Assembly (NCBI GenBank): GCA_029866965.1
Contig: CP123444.1
Coordinates: forward strand, 1,343,501 to 1,407,500
Reading direction: 5' to 3'
From: Flavobacteriaceae bacterium YJPT1-3
GTDB lineage: Bacteria; Bacteroidota; Bacteroidia; Flavobacteriales; Flavobacteriaceae
Length of the DNA stretch: 64,000 bases
The notes below the pieces were generated by a model. The model saw only the letters and a program-made list of their open reading frames with translations, searched no databases and was not told where the DNA came from. The translations under genes and the position numbers were made by a program. Within the stretch, counting starts at the first letter, position 1, and every line of letters begins with the position of its first letter. This document shows, in pieces, positions 7,805 to 16,075 of this stretch.

Positions 7805-8524
7805 ATGTACGCAATTGTAGAGATAGCAGGGCAGCAATTTAAAGTTGCGAAAGATCAAAAGGTGTTTGTGCACCGTTTGTCTACAGAAGAAGGAAAGAAA
7901 GTTGTTTTTGACAACGTTCTTTTAGTAGGTGACGGAAAAGAGACCACCATTGGCGCCCCGGCTATAGACGGAGCTCAAGTAGGAGCAAAAGTCGTGAAGC
8001 ACCTTAAAGGTGACAAAGTAATCGTCTTCAAAAAGAAAAGACGTAAAGGGTATAAGAAGAAAAACGGTCATCGTCAACTATTGACTGAGATCGTGATCGA
8101 AAGCATTACTGCTTCTGGAGCTAAAAAGTCTTCTTCCGCGAAAGCGAAAGAGGAAAAGCCTAAAGCAGAGAAAGCGGCTCCCCAGAAAAAAGCAGCTCCT
8201 AAAAAGGAAGCAGCTCCAAAGAAGGAAACCGCTAAAGCGAAAGCACCGGCTAAAAAAGCGAGCGCTAAAGGAGATGATCTTAAGAAAATTGAGGGAATCG
8301 GACCGAAGGCTGCTGAAGCACTTACTGCTGCCGGAATTGGTACTTTCGCTGAGTTGGCTAAACAAAAGCCGGCTAAAATCAGTGAAGTGTTGACCGAGGC
8401 AAGTTCGCGTCTAGCGCACTTAGTTACGGATACCTGGCCAAAACAAGCCAAACTTGCCGCCGACGGGAAGTGGGAGGAGTTAAAAGCCTTACAGGATAAA
8501 TTAGACGGAGGGATCGAAAAATAA
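7805..8524 (+). CDS. rplU: 50S ribosomal protein bL21 with C-terminal helix-hairpin-helix extension
   Basis: A 239-residue protein. Residues 1-103 are a normal bL21 (MYAIVEIAGQQFKVAKDQKVFVHRL; KKKRRKGYKKKNGHRQLLTEI). Residues about 105-155 are a linker rich in Ala, Lys, Glu and Pro with repeated KKEAAPKK-like units. Residues about 156-239 are a helix-hairpin-helix domain (DDLKKIEGIGPKAAEALTAAGI, TFAELAKQKPAKI) of the kind found after many nucleic acid enzymes. Ordinary bL21 is about 100 residues. Extended L21 forms are, as far as I recall, common in Flavobacteriia, so this is a lineage trait rather than an assembly fusion. It is followed by rpmA, as in most bacteria. The linker carries a two-mismatch palindrome copy at 8132-8145. 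Confidence 0.95.
   Translation: MYAIVEIAGQQFKVAKDQKVFVHRLSTEEGKKVVFDNVLLVGDGKETTIGAPAIDGAQVGAKVVKHLKGDKVIVFKKKRRKGYKKKNGHRQLLTEIVIESITASGAKKSSSAKAKEEKPKAEKAAPQKKAAPKKEAAPKKETAKAKAPAKKASAKGDDLKKIEGIGPKAAEALTAAGIGTFAELAKQKPAKISEVLTEASSRLAHLVTDTWPKQAKLAADGKWEELKALQDKLDGGIEK
8132..8145. repeat. Palindrome family, degenerate copy (two mismatches)
   Basis: TCTTCCGCGAAAGC, two changes from GCTTTCGCGAAAGC. It lies in the rplU linker and encodes SSAKA. Confidence 0.5.
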
Positions 8525-8588
8525 TAATCCCTTCACCAAAGAATAAAGTTTAATCATCCCGGTGCATTCGGGATAAAACCGAAATAAG

Positions 8589-8861
8589 ATGGCTCATAAA
8601 AAAGGAGTAGGTAGTTCTAAAAACGGTAGAGATTCAGAATCGAAACGCTTAGGTGTAAAGATTTTTGGAGGTCAGGCTGCTGTGGCTGGAAACATCATCG
8701 TAAGACAACGTGGAACCAAACATCACCCGGGTGAGAATGTGTATGCGTCTAAAGACCATACCCTACACGCACGCGTAGATGGAATCGTGGAATTCAGAAA
8801 ACGCAAAGACAACAAGTCTTTCGTATCTGTTGTTCCTTTTGAAAATGGAGCACAGGCTTAA
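8589..8861 (+). CDS. rpmA: 50S ribosomal protein bL27
   Basis: A 90-residue bL27 beginning [22 protein letters not shown], with the conserved core [21 protein letters not shown] and [16 protein letters not shown]. bL27 reaches the peptidyl transferase centre with its N-terminal tail. No N-terminal cleavage extension of the Firmicutes type is present. It lies 64 bases after rplU in the usual rplU-rpmA order and is followed by a strong terminator. Confidence 0.98.
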   Translation: MAHKKGVGSSKNGRDSESKRLGVKIFGGQAAVAGNIIVRQRGTKHHPGENVYASKDHTLHARVDGIVEFRKRKDNKSFVSVVPFENGAQA

Positions 8862-8881
8862 TTCAAGACTGCTCAATACAT

Positions 8882-8912
8882 AAAAAACCCGCTCCAAAAG
8901 AGCGGGTTTTTT
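8882..8912. terminator. Bidirectional terminator after rpmA
   Basis: The 13-base arm 8882-8894 (A run then CCCGCTC) pairs with 8900-8912 (GAGCGGG then T run), with loop CAAAA. It serves both rpmA and the convergent TM2 gene. Confidence 0.92.
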
Positions 8913-8936
8913 GTTTTAAACTAGTTGATTTTTCAG

Positions 8937-9275
8937 CTACAGTCCCGGATAGTTTCCAGTAATGATGTCTATACCATCAATAATCCAGCCTACTATAAAG
9001 AAACCTGCAGTTAGGATGAAAATGATGTTCCATAAAATAGGACTGCCCAGGTACCAGCGATGTGCTGCAAAACCACCTAAAAAGAGCCACAATAGAATAG
9101 CGACTGTTTGACGATCTGCAGCAGCAGCGGCCGGCGACGTGAGGGTGACTTCTCCTGAATCAGCAGTGATTTCAACAGAAGTCGCGCTGTTTCTTTCTAC
9201 CGGAAACCCAACAGCAAAACTGCTTGAAGTCGTTAATAGCAGAAAACTCAACACAAGAATAATCTTAGATTTCAT
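8937..9275 (-). CDS. TM2 domain-containing membrane protein
   Basis: A 112-residue protein. An N-terminal signal peptide (to about SSFAVGF) is followed by an Ala-rich stretch, then a TM2 domain with two membrane helices. The domain features are LFLGGFAAHRWYLGS in the first helix region and GWIIDGIDIITGNYPG after the second. TM2 proteins are small membrane proteins with a conserved DRF/HR-type loop and no settled function in bacteria. The gene faces rpmA across a shared terminator and is divergent from the next gene. Confidence 0.88.
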   Translation of the reverse strand: MKSKIILVLSFLLLTTSSSFAVGFPVERNSATSVEITADSGEVTLTSPAAAAADRQTVAILLWLFLGGFAAHRWYLGSPILWNIIFILTAGFFIVGWIIDGIDIITGNYPGL

Positions 9276-9319
9276 ATGGTTATTGTTAAATTAGACCCTT
9301 AAATATACCTAATTTCCGC

Positions 9320-10204
9320 ATGATCAAAAGCCTTCGCATTTTTCCAGTACTTGTTTTTTTAGCATTATCCCCTACTTTTTTAGCGCAAACCCACGATTTT
9401 ACCGGTGTCATCAAGCTCAATGACTCCGCGTTTATCCCTTATAAACTTGTTTTTGATATCAACGATGAGGGTCAAATCAGCGGTTTTTCTTTAACCGATT
9501 TTGCCGGAAAACACGAGACCAAATCAAATCTTCGAGGGGCCTATAATGCAGAGGAGAACATGCTCCGTTTTCAGGAATACGACATCGTCTACACCAAATC
9601 TCCGGTGGTTGAAACTGATTTTTGTTTCGTCCAATTTGAAGGTCTAGTGAAAAATCTGGAGCGGGCCAAGGCCATGAGCGGACTATTCAACGGCTATTAC
9701 GCCAATGATCAACCCTGCTTAGACGGTGAAGTCACCATGACCAAAACATCGGTGATCCAGGATCGGGTGCGGCGTATGGATAAACGTATCCAGCGTTCTA
9801 ATAAATTCAGTGCAGCCGTCAAGCGAAAAGTGAGTGCTAAACGCATACTTGACACGCTTACGCGAAATACCATCGAGGCCAATGAAACCCTTAATGTTTT
9901 TACCGCTGATGAGGCGGTGGACCTCATTGTGTATGACGCCGGTAAAATTGATCAGGATCGTATCACCATTACTGTCAACGGGGAAGCGTTATTGACAGAT
10001 TTTGAAACCACGGCAGAACAGAAAGTAATGCGTATCCCACTGGAAAAGGAGCAGACCATTATTCAGATACTTGCGCTCAACGAAGGCTCCAGTCCGCCGA
10101 ACACGGCTAAGATCGAAGTACGAGATTCACAAAACTACGTACAAACGATCACCAATTTGAAAAAGGGAGAATCGGCCACACTCACTGTGATCAGAAAAAA
10201 ATAA
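9320..10204 (+). CDS. Secreted protein of unknown function
   Basis: A 294-residue protein with a signal peptide ending near PTFLAQ. I do not recognise the family. The first half (residues 22-145) looks like beta strands (FTGVIKLNDSAFIPYKLVFDI, QISGFSLTDFAGK) and may be a lipocalin-like or sugar-binding fold. The middle (about 150-185) is basic and helical. The last 100 residues again look like beta strands, with VDLIVYDAGKIDQDRITITVNG, reminiscent of extracellular adhesion or Ig-like modules in Bacteroidetes proteins. It has no lipobox and no clear T9SS C-terminal signal. It is followed by a hairpin terminator shared with ahcY. Confidence 0.7.
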   Translation: MIKSLRIFPVLVFLALSPTFLAQTHDFTGVIKLNDSAFIPYKLVFDINDEGQISGFSLTDFAGKHETKSNLRGAYNAEENMLRFQEYDIVYTKSPVVETDFCFVQFEGLVKNLERAKAMSGLFNGYYANDQPCLDGEVTMTKTSVIQDRVRRMDKRIQRSNKFSAAVKRKVSAKRILDTLTRNTIEANETLNVFTADEAVDLIVYDAGKIDQDRITITVNGEALLTDFETTAEQKVMRIPLEKEQTIIQILALNEGSSPPNTAKIEVRDSQNYVQTITNLKKGESATLTVIRKK

Positions 10205-10228
10205 AGCCTTATCCTAAGACAAGGCTTT
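10203..10228. terminator. Bidirectional terminator between the secreted protein gene and ahcY
   Basis: AAAGCCTT at 10203-10210 pairs with AAGGCTTT at 10221-10228 across a 10-base loop. The first arm overlaps the upstream stop codon. Confidence 0.7.
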
Positions 10229-10256
10229 AGCTTTATTAGCATGCGTTGAGCAATTA

Positions 10257-11573
10257 TTAATAGCGGTAGTATTCCGGCTTGAAAGGTCCTTTAGGATCAA
10301 CGCCAATATAATCGGCCTGTTCCTGGGAAAGTTCTTCCAGCTCTACGCCAATGCGTGCCAGGTGCAACTTGGCGACCTTTTCATCCAAATGTTTGGGTAA
10401 CATATAGACTTCATTCCCGTACTTGTCGCTGTTTTTCCAAAGCTCGATCTGAGCGAGCGTCTGATTAGTAAAGGAGTTACTCATCACAAAGCTGGGATGT
10501 CCGGTGGCTAGTCCCAGATTGACCAGACGTCCTTCGGCAAGAAGGATAATATCACGACCATCAATTTTGTAGCGGTCCACCTGTGGCTTGATCTCATCTT
10601 TAGAATCACCGTAATTGTTGTTTAGCCAGGCAACATCGATCTCATTGTCAAAATGGCCGATATTACATACAATAGTTTTGTCTTTCATGGCTCGGAAATG
10701 GCGCTCTGTAACAATGTCTTTATTTCCGGTAGTGGTAATGACAATGTCAGCATTACCGACTACATTGACCAATTTTTTAACTTCAAAGCCGTCCATGGCT
10801 GCTTGGAGTGCACAAATCGGATCAATTTCTGTGATGGTCACGATAGATCCTGCACCCTTAAAGGAGGCTGCGGTTCCTTTTCCAACATCACCGTACCCAC
10901 AGACTACAACGCGTTTACCGGCAAGCATGGTGTCGGTGGCCCGGCGAATCGCATCAACTGCGCTTTCGCGACAGCCGTATTTATTGTCAAATTTAGATTT
11001 GGTTACCGAATCATTAACGTTGATCGCAGGCATGGGTAAAGTGCCTTTCTTCATGCGCTCGTACAAACGATGTACTCCAGTGGTGGTTTCTTCAGACAGC
11101 CCTTTAATACCTTCTACCAACTCTGGATATTCATCCAGAACCATATTGGTCAGGTCACCCCCGTCATCCAGAATCATATTGAGTGGCTTGCGCTCTTCTC
11201 CAAAGAACAGCGTTTGCTCAATACACCAGTTGAACTCTTCTTCGGTCATTCCTTTCCAGGCATACACCGAAACACCCGCAGCGGCTATTGCTGCTGCAGC
11301 ATGGTCTTGGGTAGAAAAAATGTTACAGGAACTCCAGGTCACTTCAGCGCCTAAGGCAACCAGAGTCTCAATGAGTACTGCTGTTTGAATGGTCATGTGA
11401 AGACAACCGGCAATGCGAGCTCCTTTTAAGGGTTGCTCATCGCCGTATTCTTCCCGTAGGGACATCAGTCCGGGCATTTCCGCCTCGGCCAGTTCAATTT
11501 CTTTGCGGCCCCAATCAGCAAGGCTTATGTCTTTTACTTTATGTGCCACGTAAGGCTTCGTAGTCGTACTCAT
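10257..11573 (-). CDS. ahcY: Adenosylhomocysteinase
   Basis: A 438-residue protein matching the full length of S-adenosylhomocysteine hydrolase, which splits SAH to adenosine and homocysteine using bound NAD. Motifs include [39 protein letters not shown], the NAD-binding [29 protein letters not shown], and the C-terminal PEYYRY, which closes the neighbouring subunit's cofactor site. It recycles the product of SAM-dependent methylation. It is a single-gene unit with its own -7 box upstream, divergent from the phosphopantetheinyl transferase gene. A one-mismatch palindrome copy lies at 10962-10975, encoding CRESA. Confidence 0.98.
   Translation of the reverse strand: MSTTTKPYVAHKVKDISLADWGRKEIELAEAEMPGLMSLREEYGDEQPLKGARIAGCLHMTIQTAVLIETLVALGAEVTWSSCNIFSTQDHAAAAIAAAGVSVYAWKGMTEEEFNWCIEQTLFFGEERKPLNMILDDGGDLTNMVLDEYPELVEGIKGLSEETTTGVHRLYERMKKGTLPMPAINVNDSVTKSKFDNKYGCRESAVDAIRRATDTMLAGKRVVVCGYGDVGKGTAASFKGAGSIVTITEIDPICALQAAMDGFEVKKLVNVVGNADIVITTTGNKDIVTERHFRAMKDKTIVCNIGHFDNEIDVAWLNNNYGDSKDEIKPQVDRYKIDGRDIILLAEGRLVNLGLATGHPSFVMSNSFTNQTLAQIELWKNSDKYGNEVYMLPKHLDEKVAKLHLARIGVELEELSQEQADYIGVDPKGPFKPEYYRY
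10962..10975. repeat. Palindrome family, one-mismatch copy
   Basis: GCTTTCGCGACAGC, one change from GCTTTCGCGAAAGC. It lies inside ahcY, where the minus-strand codons read RES. Confidence 0.75.
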
Positions 11574-11604
11574 TTCAATATATTTGGTTATCTTTTACAG
11601 AGTG

Positions 11605-11612
11605 CAAAAATA
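11605..11612 (-). promoter_or_regulatory. -7 promoter box for ahcY (TATTTTTG)
   Basis: On the minus strand the site reads TATTTTTG, matching TAnnTTTG, 32-39 bases before the ahcY ATG. Confidence 0.6.
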
Positions 11613-11632
11613 CGCATTAAAACACACTTTAA

Positions 11633-12313
11633 ATGCCTCTTTACAAAACTATAACGATCCCCGGGGCGCGCGTTCTTATTTGGAAAATCACAGAAGATCT
11701 GGATGCGCTTTCTAAAGATATCGAGCTTACGGACCATTGCAGGCAGCGATTACAATCGATGCGCTCGATGCTGCACAGACGTGGTTTTATGAGTATTCGG
11801 CATTTATTAAAAGCGGTGGGCTACGAAGACAGAGACTTGTATTACGATGATTTCGGAAAGCCCCATTTGCACGATGGCAACTGCATCTCCATTACCCATT
11901 CCTTTGAATTTACGGCCATTATTGTCAGTGAACACGAAGTGGGAATAGACATTGAAAAGCAACGGGATAAAATTGTCAGGATCGCCCATAAGTTCACCAC
12001 TTTTGAAGATTACAAAACCCTGGCCAACCATGATGCAGTGGTGCGTAAATTGACGATTGTCTGGTGTGCTAAAGAATCCCTCTACAAGCTATACGCCCAG
12101 CAAGGTTTGAGTTTCTTAAGACATATCGATGTACAGGATTTCCATTTTGACGATCTTCGAACGACCGCTCAAATTGATTATGAGGAAGAAGACAGCTACT
12201 ACGGCATCGACTTTTTAGAATTTGAAGGATTTACCTGTGCGTATGCGCTACCGCTTAAAGTCTATCAAAGTCAAAATCATACCAATCATTCAACAATAGC
12301 CTCTCATGGATGA
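11633..12313 (+). CDS. 4'-phosphopantetheinyl transferase superfamily protein
   Basis: A 226-residue protein of Sfp size. It has the metal-binding motif EVGIDIEKQ and the signature WCAKESLYKL that together define the superfamily, and ITHSFEFTAIIVS just before the first motif. These enzymes move the phosphopantetheine arm of CoA to a Ser of acyl, peptidyl or aryl carrier proteins. Length and spacing favour the Sfp type over the shorter AcpS. No carrier-protein gene is nearby. It heads the plus-strand run of overlapping genes and its last 8 bases overlap the next start. Confidence 0.88.
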   Translation: MPLYKTITIPGARVLIWKITEDLDALSKDIELTDHCRQRLQSMRSMLHRRGFMSIRHLLKAVGYEDRDLYYDDFGKPHLHDGNCISITHSFEFTAIIVSEHEVGIDIEKQRDKIVRIAHKFTTFEDYKTLANHDAVVRKLTIVWCAKESLYKLYAQQGLSFLRHIDVQDFHFDDLRTTAQIDYEEEDSYYGIDFLEFEGFTCAYALPLKVYQSQNHTNHSTIASHG

Positions 12314-13073
12314 CTCCTACGTGAAGCCTAAGTTACGTCCGTATATGCATGGAGCCTTTAGCAGGCAGCTAAGAGAATCTGCAACCTTAGGGATTCCGCT
12401 CTTAGCGGTATTGATCGATCCGGAGAAATGGGATACGCGGGCGCTTGATCAAGGACTGCAAAGCCGCTTGGCCGCATTACCGGAGCAGACCACCCATTTG
12501 TTTGTAGGAGGAAGTACCGATCACGAACAGCGCTTGCATGAGGTGGTGGTGAATCTTAAAAGACAAACAGAGCTTCCAGTAATATTATTCCCGGGGGATC
12601 ACAGACAGCTCACCGACGCAGCTGATGGATTACTTTTTTTATCCCTGCTCAGTGGAGACAATCCGGAATATTTGATCGGACAACAGCGCAAAGCCATTCC
12701 TAAATTAAGGCAACTCGAACTTGAGGTGATCCCCACCGGATACCTATTGATTGATGGGGGCCGGGAGTCTGCCGTGCAGCGTATCAGTCAAACCCTTCCT
12801 TTTCCGGCTGATGCCATTGATCAGGTGGTGCAAACCTGTCTGGCAGCCCAGTGGGGCGGAAAGCAGGCTATTTACCTCGAAGCGGGGAGCGGAGCACTCC
12901 ATCCGGTCTCAGCGGCAATGGTAGAGGCGGTGCGAGAGAGTATAGACCTGCCCATTATTGTGGGAGGCGGTATTCGTAGCCTGCAGACCGTCAATGCCAT
13001 GTATGCCGCCGGTGCTACCCTGGTCGTGATTGGCACGGCTCTGGAAGAAGCCACTTTTGACGGCAAGGCTTAG
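12306..13073 (+). CDS. Geranylgeranylglyceryl/heptaprenylglyceryl phosphate synthase (PcrB/GGGPS family)
   Basis: A 255-residue TIM-barrel prenyltransferase. Recognisable features are the N-terminal PLLAVLIDPEKW that binds glycerol-1-phosphate, LFVGGSTDHEQ, the central IPTGYLLIDGG, YLEAGSGA, and the phosphate-binding end IIVGGGIRSLQTVNAMYAAGA. Enzymes of this family join a polyprenyl diphosphate to glycerol-1-phosphate, the first step of archaeal ether lipids; Bacteroidetes have a group II member whose product is incompletely understood. Its start overlaps the preceding gene by 8 bases, suggesting coexpression with the phosphopantetheinyl transferase. Confidence 0.9.
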   Translation: MDDSYVKPKLRPYMHGAFSRQLRESATLGIPLLAVLIDPEKWDTRALDQGLQSRLAALPEQTTHLFVGGSTDHEQRLHEVVVNLKRQTELPVILFPGDHRQLTDAADGLLFLSLLSGDNPEYLIGQQRKAIPKLRQLELEVIPTGYLLIDGGRESAVQRISQTLPFPADAIDQVVQTCLAAQWGGKQAIYLEAGSGALHPVSAAMVEAVRESIDLPIIVGGGIRSLQTVNAMYAAGATLVVIGTALEEATFDGKA

Positions 13074-13087
13074 CCTTTTAAATTCCT

Positions 13088-13095
13088 TACTTTTG
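13088..13095 (+). promoter_or_regulatory. -7 promoter box (TACTTTTG) for the YkoF-PnuC run
   Basis: TACTTTTG matches TAnnTTTG, 23 bases before the ATG at 13119. It suggests a second promoter inside the gene run. Confidence 0.55.
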
Positions 13096-13118
13096 AATCG
13101 AACTTAAATAGCTTTCCT

Positions 13119-13379
13119 ATGGACATTTCTGTAGAACTTACCTTATCGCCCTTGCAAGATGACTTTGAGCCCATCATCATTGCATTCATCAAAAAATTGC
13201 GCTCCAGTGGATTCAAAATTGTAGAGAACGCGTTAAGCACGCAGGTATTTGGTCCTTATGATGCTGTGATGGACATGCTGCAAAAGGAAATGAAAACGGC
13301 CATGGAGCAAAGCAATCACGTTCTGATCTATATGAAATTGGTAAAAAGTGATCGAAGTCAGTATGAACCCCATTTTTGA
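13119..13379 (+). CDS. YkoF-type thiamine/HMP-binding protein
   Basis: An 86-residue alpha-beta protein (MDISVELTLSPLQDDFEPIII, then FKIVENALSTQVFGPYDAVMDML) matching one repeat of the YkoF family, whose Bacillus subtilis member binds thiamine or hydroxymethylpyrimidine. No signal peptide is present, so it is probably cytoplasmic. It overlaps the start of the PnuC transporter by 17 bases. That pairing suggests a role in handling the transported compound. The family also includes MTH1187-like proteins of uncertain function. Confidence 0.75.
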   Translation: MDISVELTLSPLQDDFEPIIIAFIKKLRSSGFKIVENALSTQVFGPYDAVMDMLQKEMKTAMEQSNHVLIYMKLVKSDRSQYEPHF

Positions 13380-13995
13380 TTTTTTTTTCAGTCAGTATGA
13401 AGGGTATTCTACCTACACCATCGTACTGGAGATCATAGCTGTTGTCTTCGGATTGCTTTCCGTACTCTTTTCTAAACAGAACAATGTTTTAGTCTTTCCC
13501 ACCGGGATTATCAGCACCTTGATCTTTGTTTACCTCTGCTACCTATGGGGCCTGCTGGGTGATATGATGATCAATGCCTATTACTTCGCGATGAGTATTT
13601 ATGGTTGGTATATTTGGACCCGAAAGGTAGACCCGCATCATTTTACCCCCATCAGTACGACCAACACAAAGGAACGTCAACAAGGCTTGTTTATCTTTCT
13701 GGGAACTATACTTTTCGTGTTCATTATTTACCATCTCTTTGATCGCTGGACGAGTTGGGTGGCTTATGTAGATACGCTGACCACGGCCATATTTTTTGTA
13801 GGTATGTGGCTTATGGCAAAAAGAAAGGTAGAAAACTGGATCTTTTGGATTGTGGGTGACCTGATCTCAGTTCCCCTATATTTTTACAAAGGCTACACCT
13901 TCACCAGTCTTCAATACCTTATTTTTACGATCATTGCCGTTTTTGGATATCTCGCGTGGAAGAAATACTTGAACAAGTCCCCAGTCATTGTATAA
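13363..13995 (+). CDS. pnuC: PnuC-family vitamin precursor transporter
   Basis: A 210-residue membrane protein (from ATG 13363; a GTG at 13348 is possible) with about seven membrane segments. It carries the family pattern LEIIAVVFGLLSVLFSKQNN, PTGIISTLIFVYLCY, and MSIYGWYIWTR. PnuC relatives carry nicotinamide riboside; the PnuT group carries thiamine. The upstream YkoF-like protein points to thiamine, while the downstream NadR-like kinase points to nicotinamide riboside. The sequence alone does not decide between them. It is coupled to both neighbours by overlaps of 17 and 40 bases. Confidence 0.87.
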   Translation: MNPIFDFFFSQYEGYSTYTIVLEIIAVVFGLLSVLFSKQNNVLVFPTGIISTLIFVYLCYLWGLLGDMMINAYYFAMSIYGWYIWTRKVDPHHFTPISTTNTKERQQGLFIFLGTILFVFIIYHLFDRWTSWVAYVDTLTTAIFFVGMWLMAKRKVENWIFWIVGDLISVPLYFYKGYTFTSLQYLIFTIIAVFGYLAWKKYLNKSPVIV

Positions 13996-14519
13996 AAGTG
14001 GTGCTCTATGGTCCGGAGAGCACGGGAAAGACTACGCTTTCGCGAAAGCTAGCCACACATTATCAAGCGCCATGGGTACCGGAATACGCCAGAGACTATC
14101 TCCAACAGAAGTGGGACCGGGAACAATTGATTTGCGACTGGGAGGACATGCTGCCTATAGCTCGAGGACAAATGAAACTGGAAAATGAAGCAGCGCAAAA
14201 AGAAGACCGTTTACTAATTTGTGATACCGACCTTTTGGAAACCATGGTTTATTCGCAGGCTTATTATGATCAGCAAGTAGATCCGTTGATTGAAAAGTAT
14301 GCGGTTGAGAATAGGTATGATCTTTACCTCCTAACCTACATTGACGTTCCCTGGGAGCCGGACGATCTGAGAGATCGGCCGGGGAGACGTGAAGAAATGT
14401 TTCGCTATTTTGAGCAGGCTTTAATACGCTATGACAAGCCCTACTGCCTGCTGCAAGGAAATGTGGAAGAGCGCATGACAGAAGCTGCTGCCGCAATTGA
14501 TAGACTGCTAAAGAAATGA
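13956..14519 (+). CDS. NadR-like (nicotinamide riboside kinase-type) ATPase
   Basis: A 187-residue P-loop kinase. It has Walker A GPESTGKTTLSRK at residues about 19-31, then VPEYARDYLQQKW, the substrate region typical of the kinase domain of NadR, and the DxD-type CDTDLLETMVY. It lacks the adenylyltransferase and regulatory domains of full NadR. The likely reaction is phosphorylation of a vitamin precursor brought in by PnuC, trapping it inside. GTG at 13956 is chosen because the N-terminus MEEILEQVPSHCIKVVLYG matches family starts. The P-loop codons contain an exact palindrome copy (14036-14049), encoding TLSRKL. Confidence 0.85.
   Translation: MEEILEQVPSHCIKVVLYGPESTGKTTLSRKLATHYQAPWVPEYARDYLQQKWDREQLICDWEDMLPIARGQMKLENEAAQKEDRLLICDTDLLETMVYSQAYYDQQVDPLIEKYAVENRYDLYLLTYIDVPWEPDDLRDRPGRREEMFRYFEQALIRYDKPYCLLQGNVEERMTEAAAAIDRLLKK
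14036..14049. repeat. Palindrome GCTTTCGCGAAAGC, exact copy
   Basis: Exact 14-mer inside the Walker A region of the NadR-like kinase. Read as acg ctt tcg cga aag cta it gives TLSRKL, a different frame from most copies. Confidence 0.95.
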
Positions 14520-16075
14520 ATTTTACCGCCAACGATAAAGTACAAATTGAAGCGCATGGGTTGACCCTGGAGACCGTGTCCAGACAACTCGCTGTTTTTC
14601 GCCAGGGCATTCCCACTGTGCAGGTTCAACGGGAAGCGACATTGGGTGATGGCATTAGAAAAATGACCAATAAAGAGATTGATCAGTATGTCCAACGCTA
14701 CGAAAGGGAACAGCAAGGGAAAGATCTACTCAAATTCACTCCGGCATCGGGAGCAGCCACGCGCATGTTCAAGTTCTTGTATGAGTTTCTCGATAAGTAC
14801 GATCTAGACCAGCAAACCATCAATGCATTCATCAATAAGACCCGAGCCACTGACTTGCGCCTGTTTTTTGTGGGATTGGACAGTTTTCCTTTTTTTAGAG
14901 AAGTTCGCGCTGCCATGATCGCCCGCTATGTGGATGGAGATTCTACCGACATCAATCTCAATCGGGTTCGGTTTGTCAAGACCATGTTAACTGAAGATGG
15001 ACTGAACTACGGGGCCTATCCTAAAGGCTTGTTTCCGTTTCACAAATACAAAGACCACAATGCTTCGGCTTTTGAAGAGCATCTTTTCGAAGCCTCGAAG
15101 TACGCTGCCAAAGCCGGCGAGGCCAGACTCCATTTTACGATCTCTAAGCAGCACTACAACAACTTTAAAGAAGAATACAAACGGATTCAGGACATTGTGG
15201 AGCGCAAAACCAATACCCGTTTTAAGATTGATGTGTCTTATCAGGAACCAAAAACAGACACCCTTGCTGTAAATCTGAACAATGAGCCTTACCGGGATGG
15301 ACAGGGCCGACTATTCTTCAGACCTGGGGGTCACGGAGCCTTGCTTGATAATTTGAATGAACAGGAAGCCGATATCATTTTCGTCAAAAATATCGATAAT
15401 GTAGTCGTCTTCAAATACGAAGATGAAATCGCCCGGTATAAAAAAATGCTCGCCGGCTACCTATTGGAAATTCAGAATGAGGTGTTTCAATGGTTAGATC
15501 GAATGGACCGTGGTGAGGTAGGCGTTGAAGACGTGGAGACCTTGAGGTCTTTGTTGAGCGATCAGTTGGGCAGTGAACTACCGGACCATTTTGCTAAGTA
15601 TTCTTTAGAAAATCAACTCAGTCAGATCCGGGAACTTTTGGATCGGCCCATCCGCGTATGCGGTATGGTCCGTAATGAAGGGGAACCCGGCGGTGGACCC
15701 TTTTGGGTAAAGAATGATAATGGTATCGTTTCCTTACAGATTGTAGAAGGTCCGCAAATGGACCGAAGCGATCCAAGACAAATGGAACTTTTGAGTCGCT
15801 CCACCCACTTCAATCCGGTTGATCTGGTTTGTGGGGTAAAGAATTATAAAGGAAAACGCTTTGACCTGGTGAACTACAGGGATCCCAAATTGGCGTTCAT
15901 AGCTCAGAAATCCATAGGGGAAAGTAAAATTCGGGCCCTAGAGCATCCCGGACTATGGAACGGGGCTATGGCCCATTGGAATACGGCTTTCGTAGAGGTT
16001 CCGCTCATCACCTTCAATCCGGTGAAAACGGTGAATGATCTACTCAAACCCGCCCATCAGGTACCCGAGTCGTGA
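14516..16075 (+). CDS. DUF4301 family protein
   Basis: A 519-residue cytoplasmic protein matching the DUF4301 family of Bacteroidetes. The core has KFTPASGAATRMFKFLYEF, a nucleotidyltransferase-like loop near the N-terminus, LFPFHKYKDHNASAFEEHLFE and RPGGHGALLDNLNE, followed by IIFVKNIDNVV. These features resemble sugar-nucleotide pyrophosphorylases, but the function is not established. It overlaps the upstream kinase by 4 bases (ATGA) and the downstream arfB by 4 bases (GTGA), so it is part of a tightly coupled run. Confidence 0.85.
   Translation: MNFTANDKVQIEAHGLTLETVSRQLAVFRQGIPTVQVQREATLGDGIRKMTNKEIDQYVQRYEREQQGKDLLKFTPASGAATRMFKFLYEFLDKYDLDQQTINAFINKTRATDLRLFFVGLDSFPFFREVRAAMIARYVDGDSTDINLNRVRFVKTMLTEDGLNYGAYPKGLFPFHKYKDHNASAFEEHLFEASKYAAKAGEARLHFTISKQHYNNFKEEYKRIQDIVERKTNTRFKIDVSYQEPKTDTLAVNLNNEPYRDGQGRLFFRPGGHGALLDNLNEQEADIIFVKNIDNVVVFKYEDEIARYKKMLAGYLLEIQNEVFQWLDRMDRGEVGVEDVETLRSLLSDQLGSELPDHFAKYSLENQLSQIRELLDRPIRVCGMVRNEGEPGGGPFWVKNDNGIVSLQIVEGPQMDRSDPRQMELLSRSTHFNPVDLVCGVKNYKGKRFDLVNYRDPKLAFIAQKSIGESKIRALEHPGLWNGAMAHWNTAFVEVPLITFNPVKTVNDLLKPAHQVPES

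Noticed and set aside
10615-11388. Long open frame on the plus strand in ahcY
   Set aside because: It mirrors the conserved adenosylhomocysteinase sequence; composition and motif content are those of a shadow frame.
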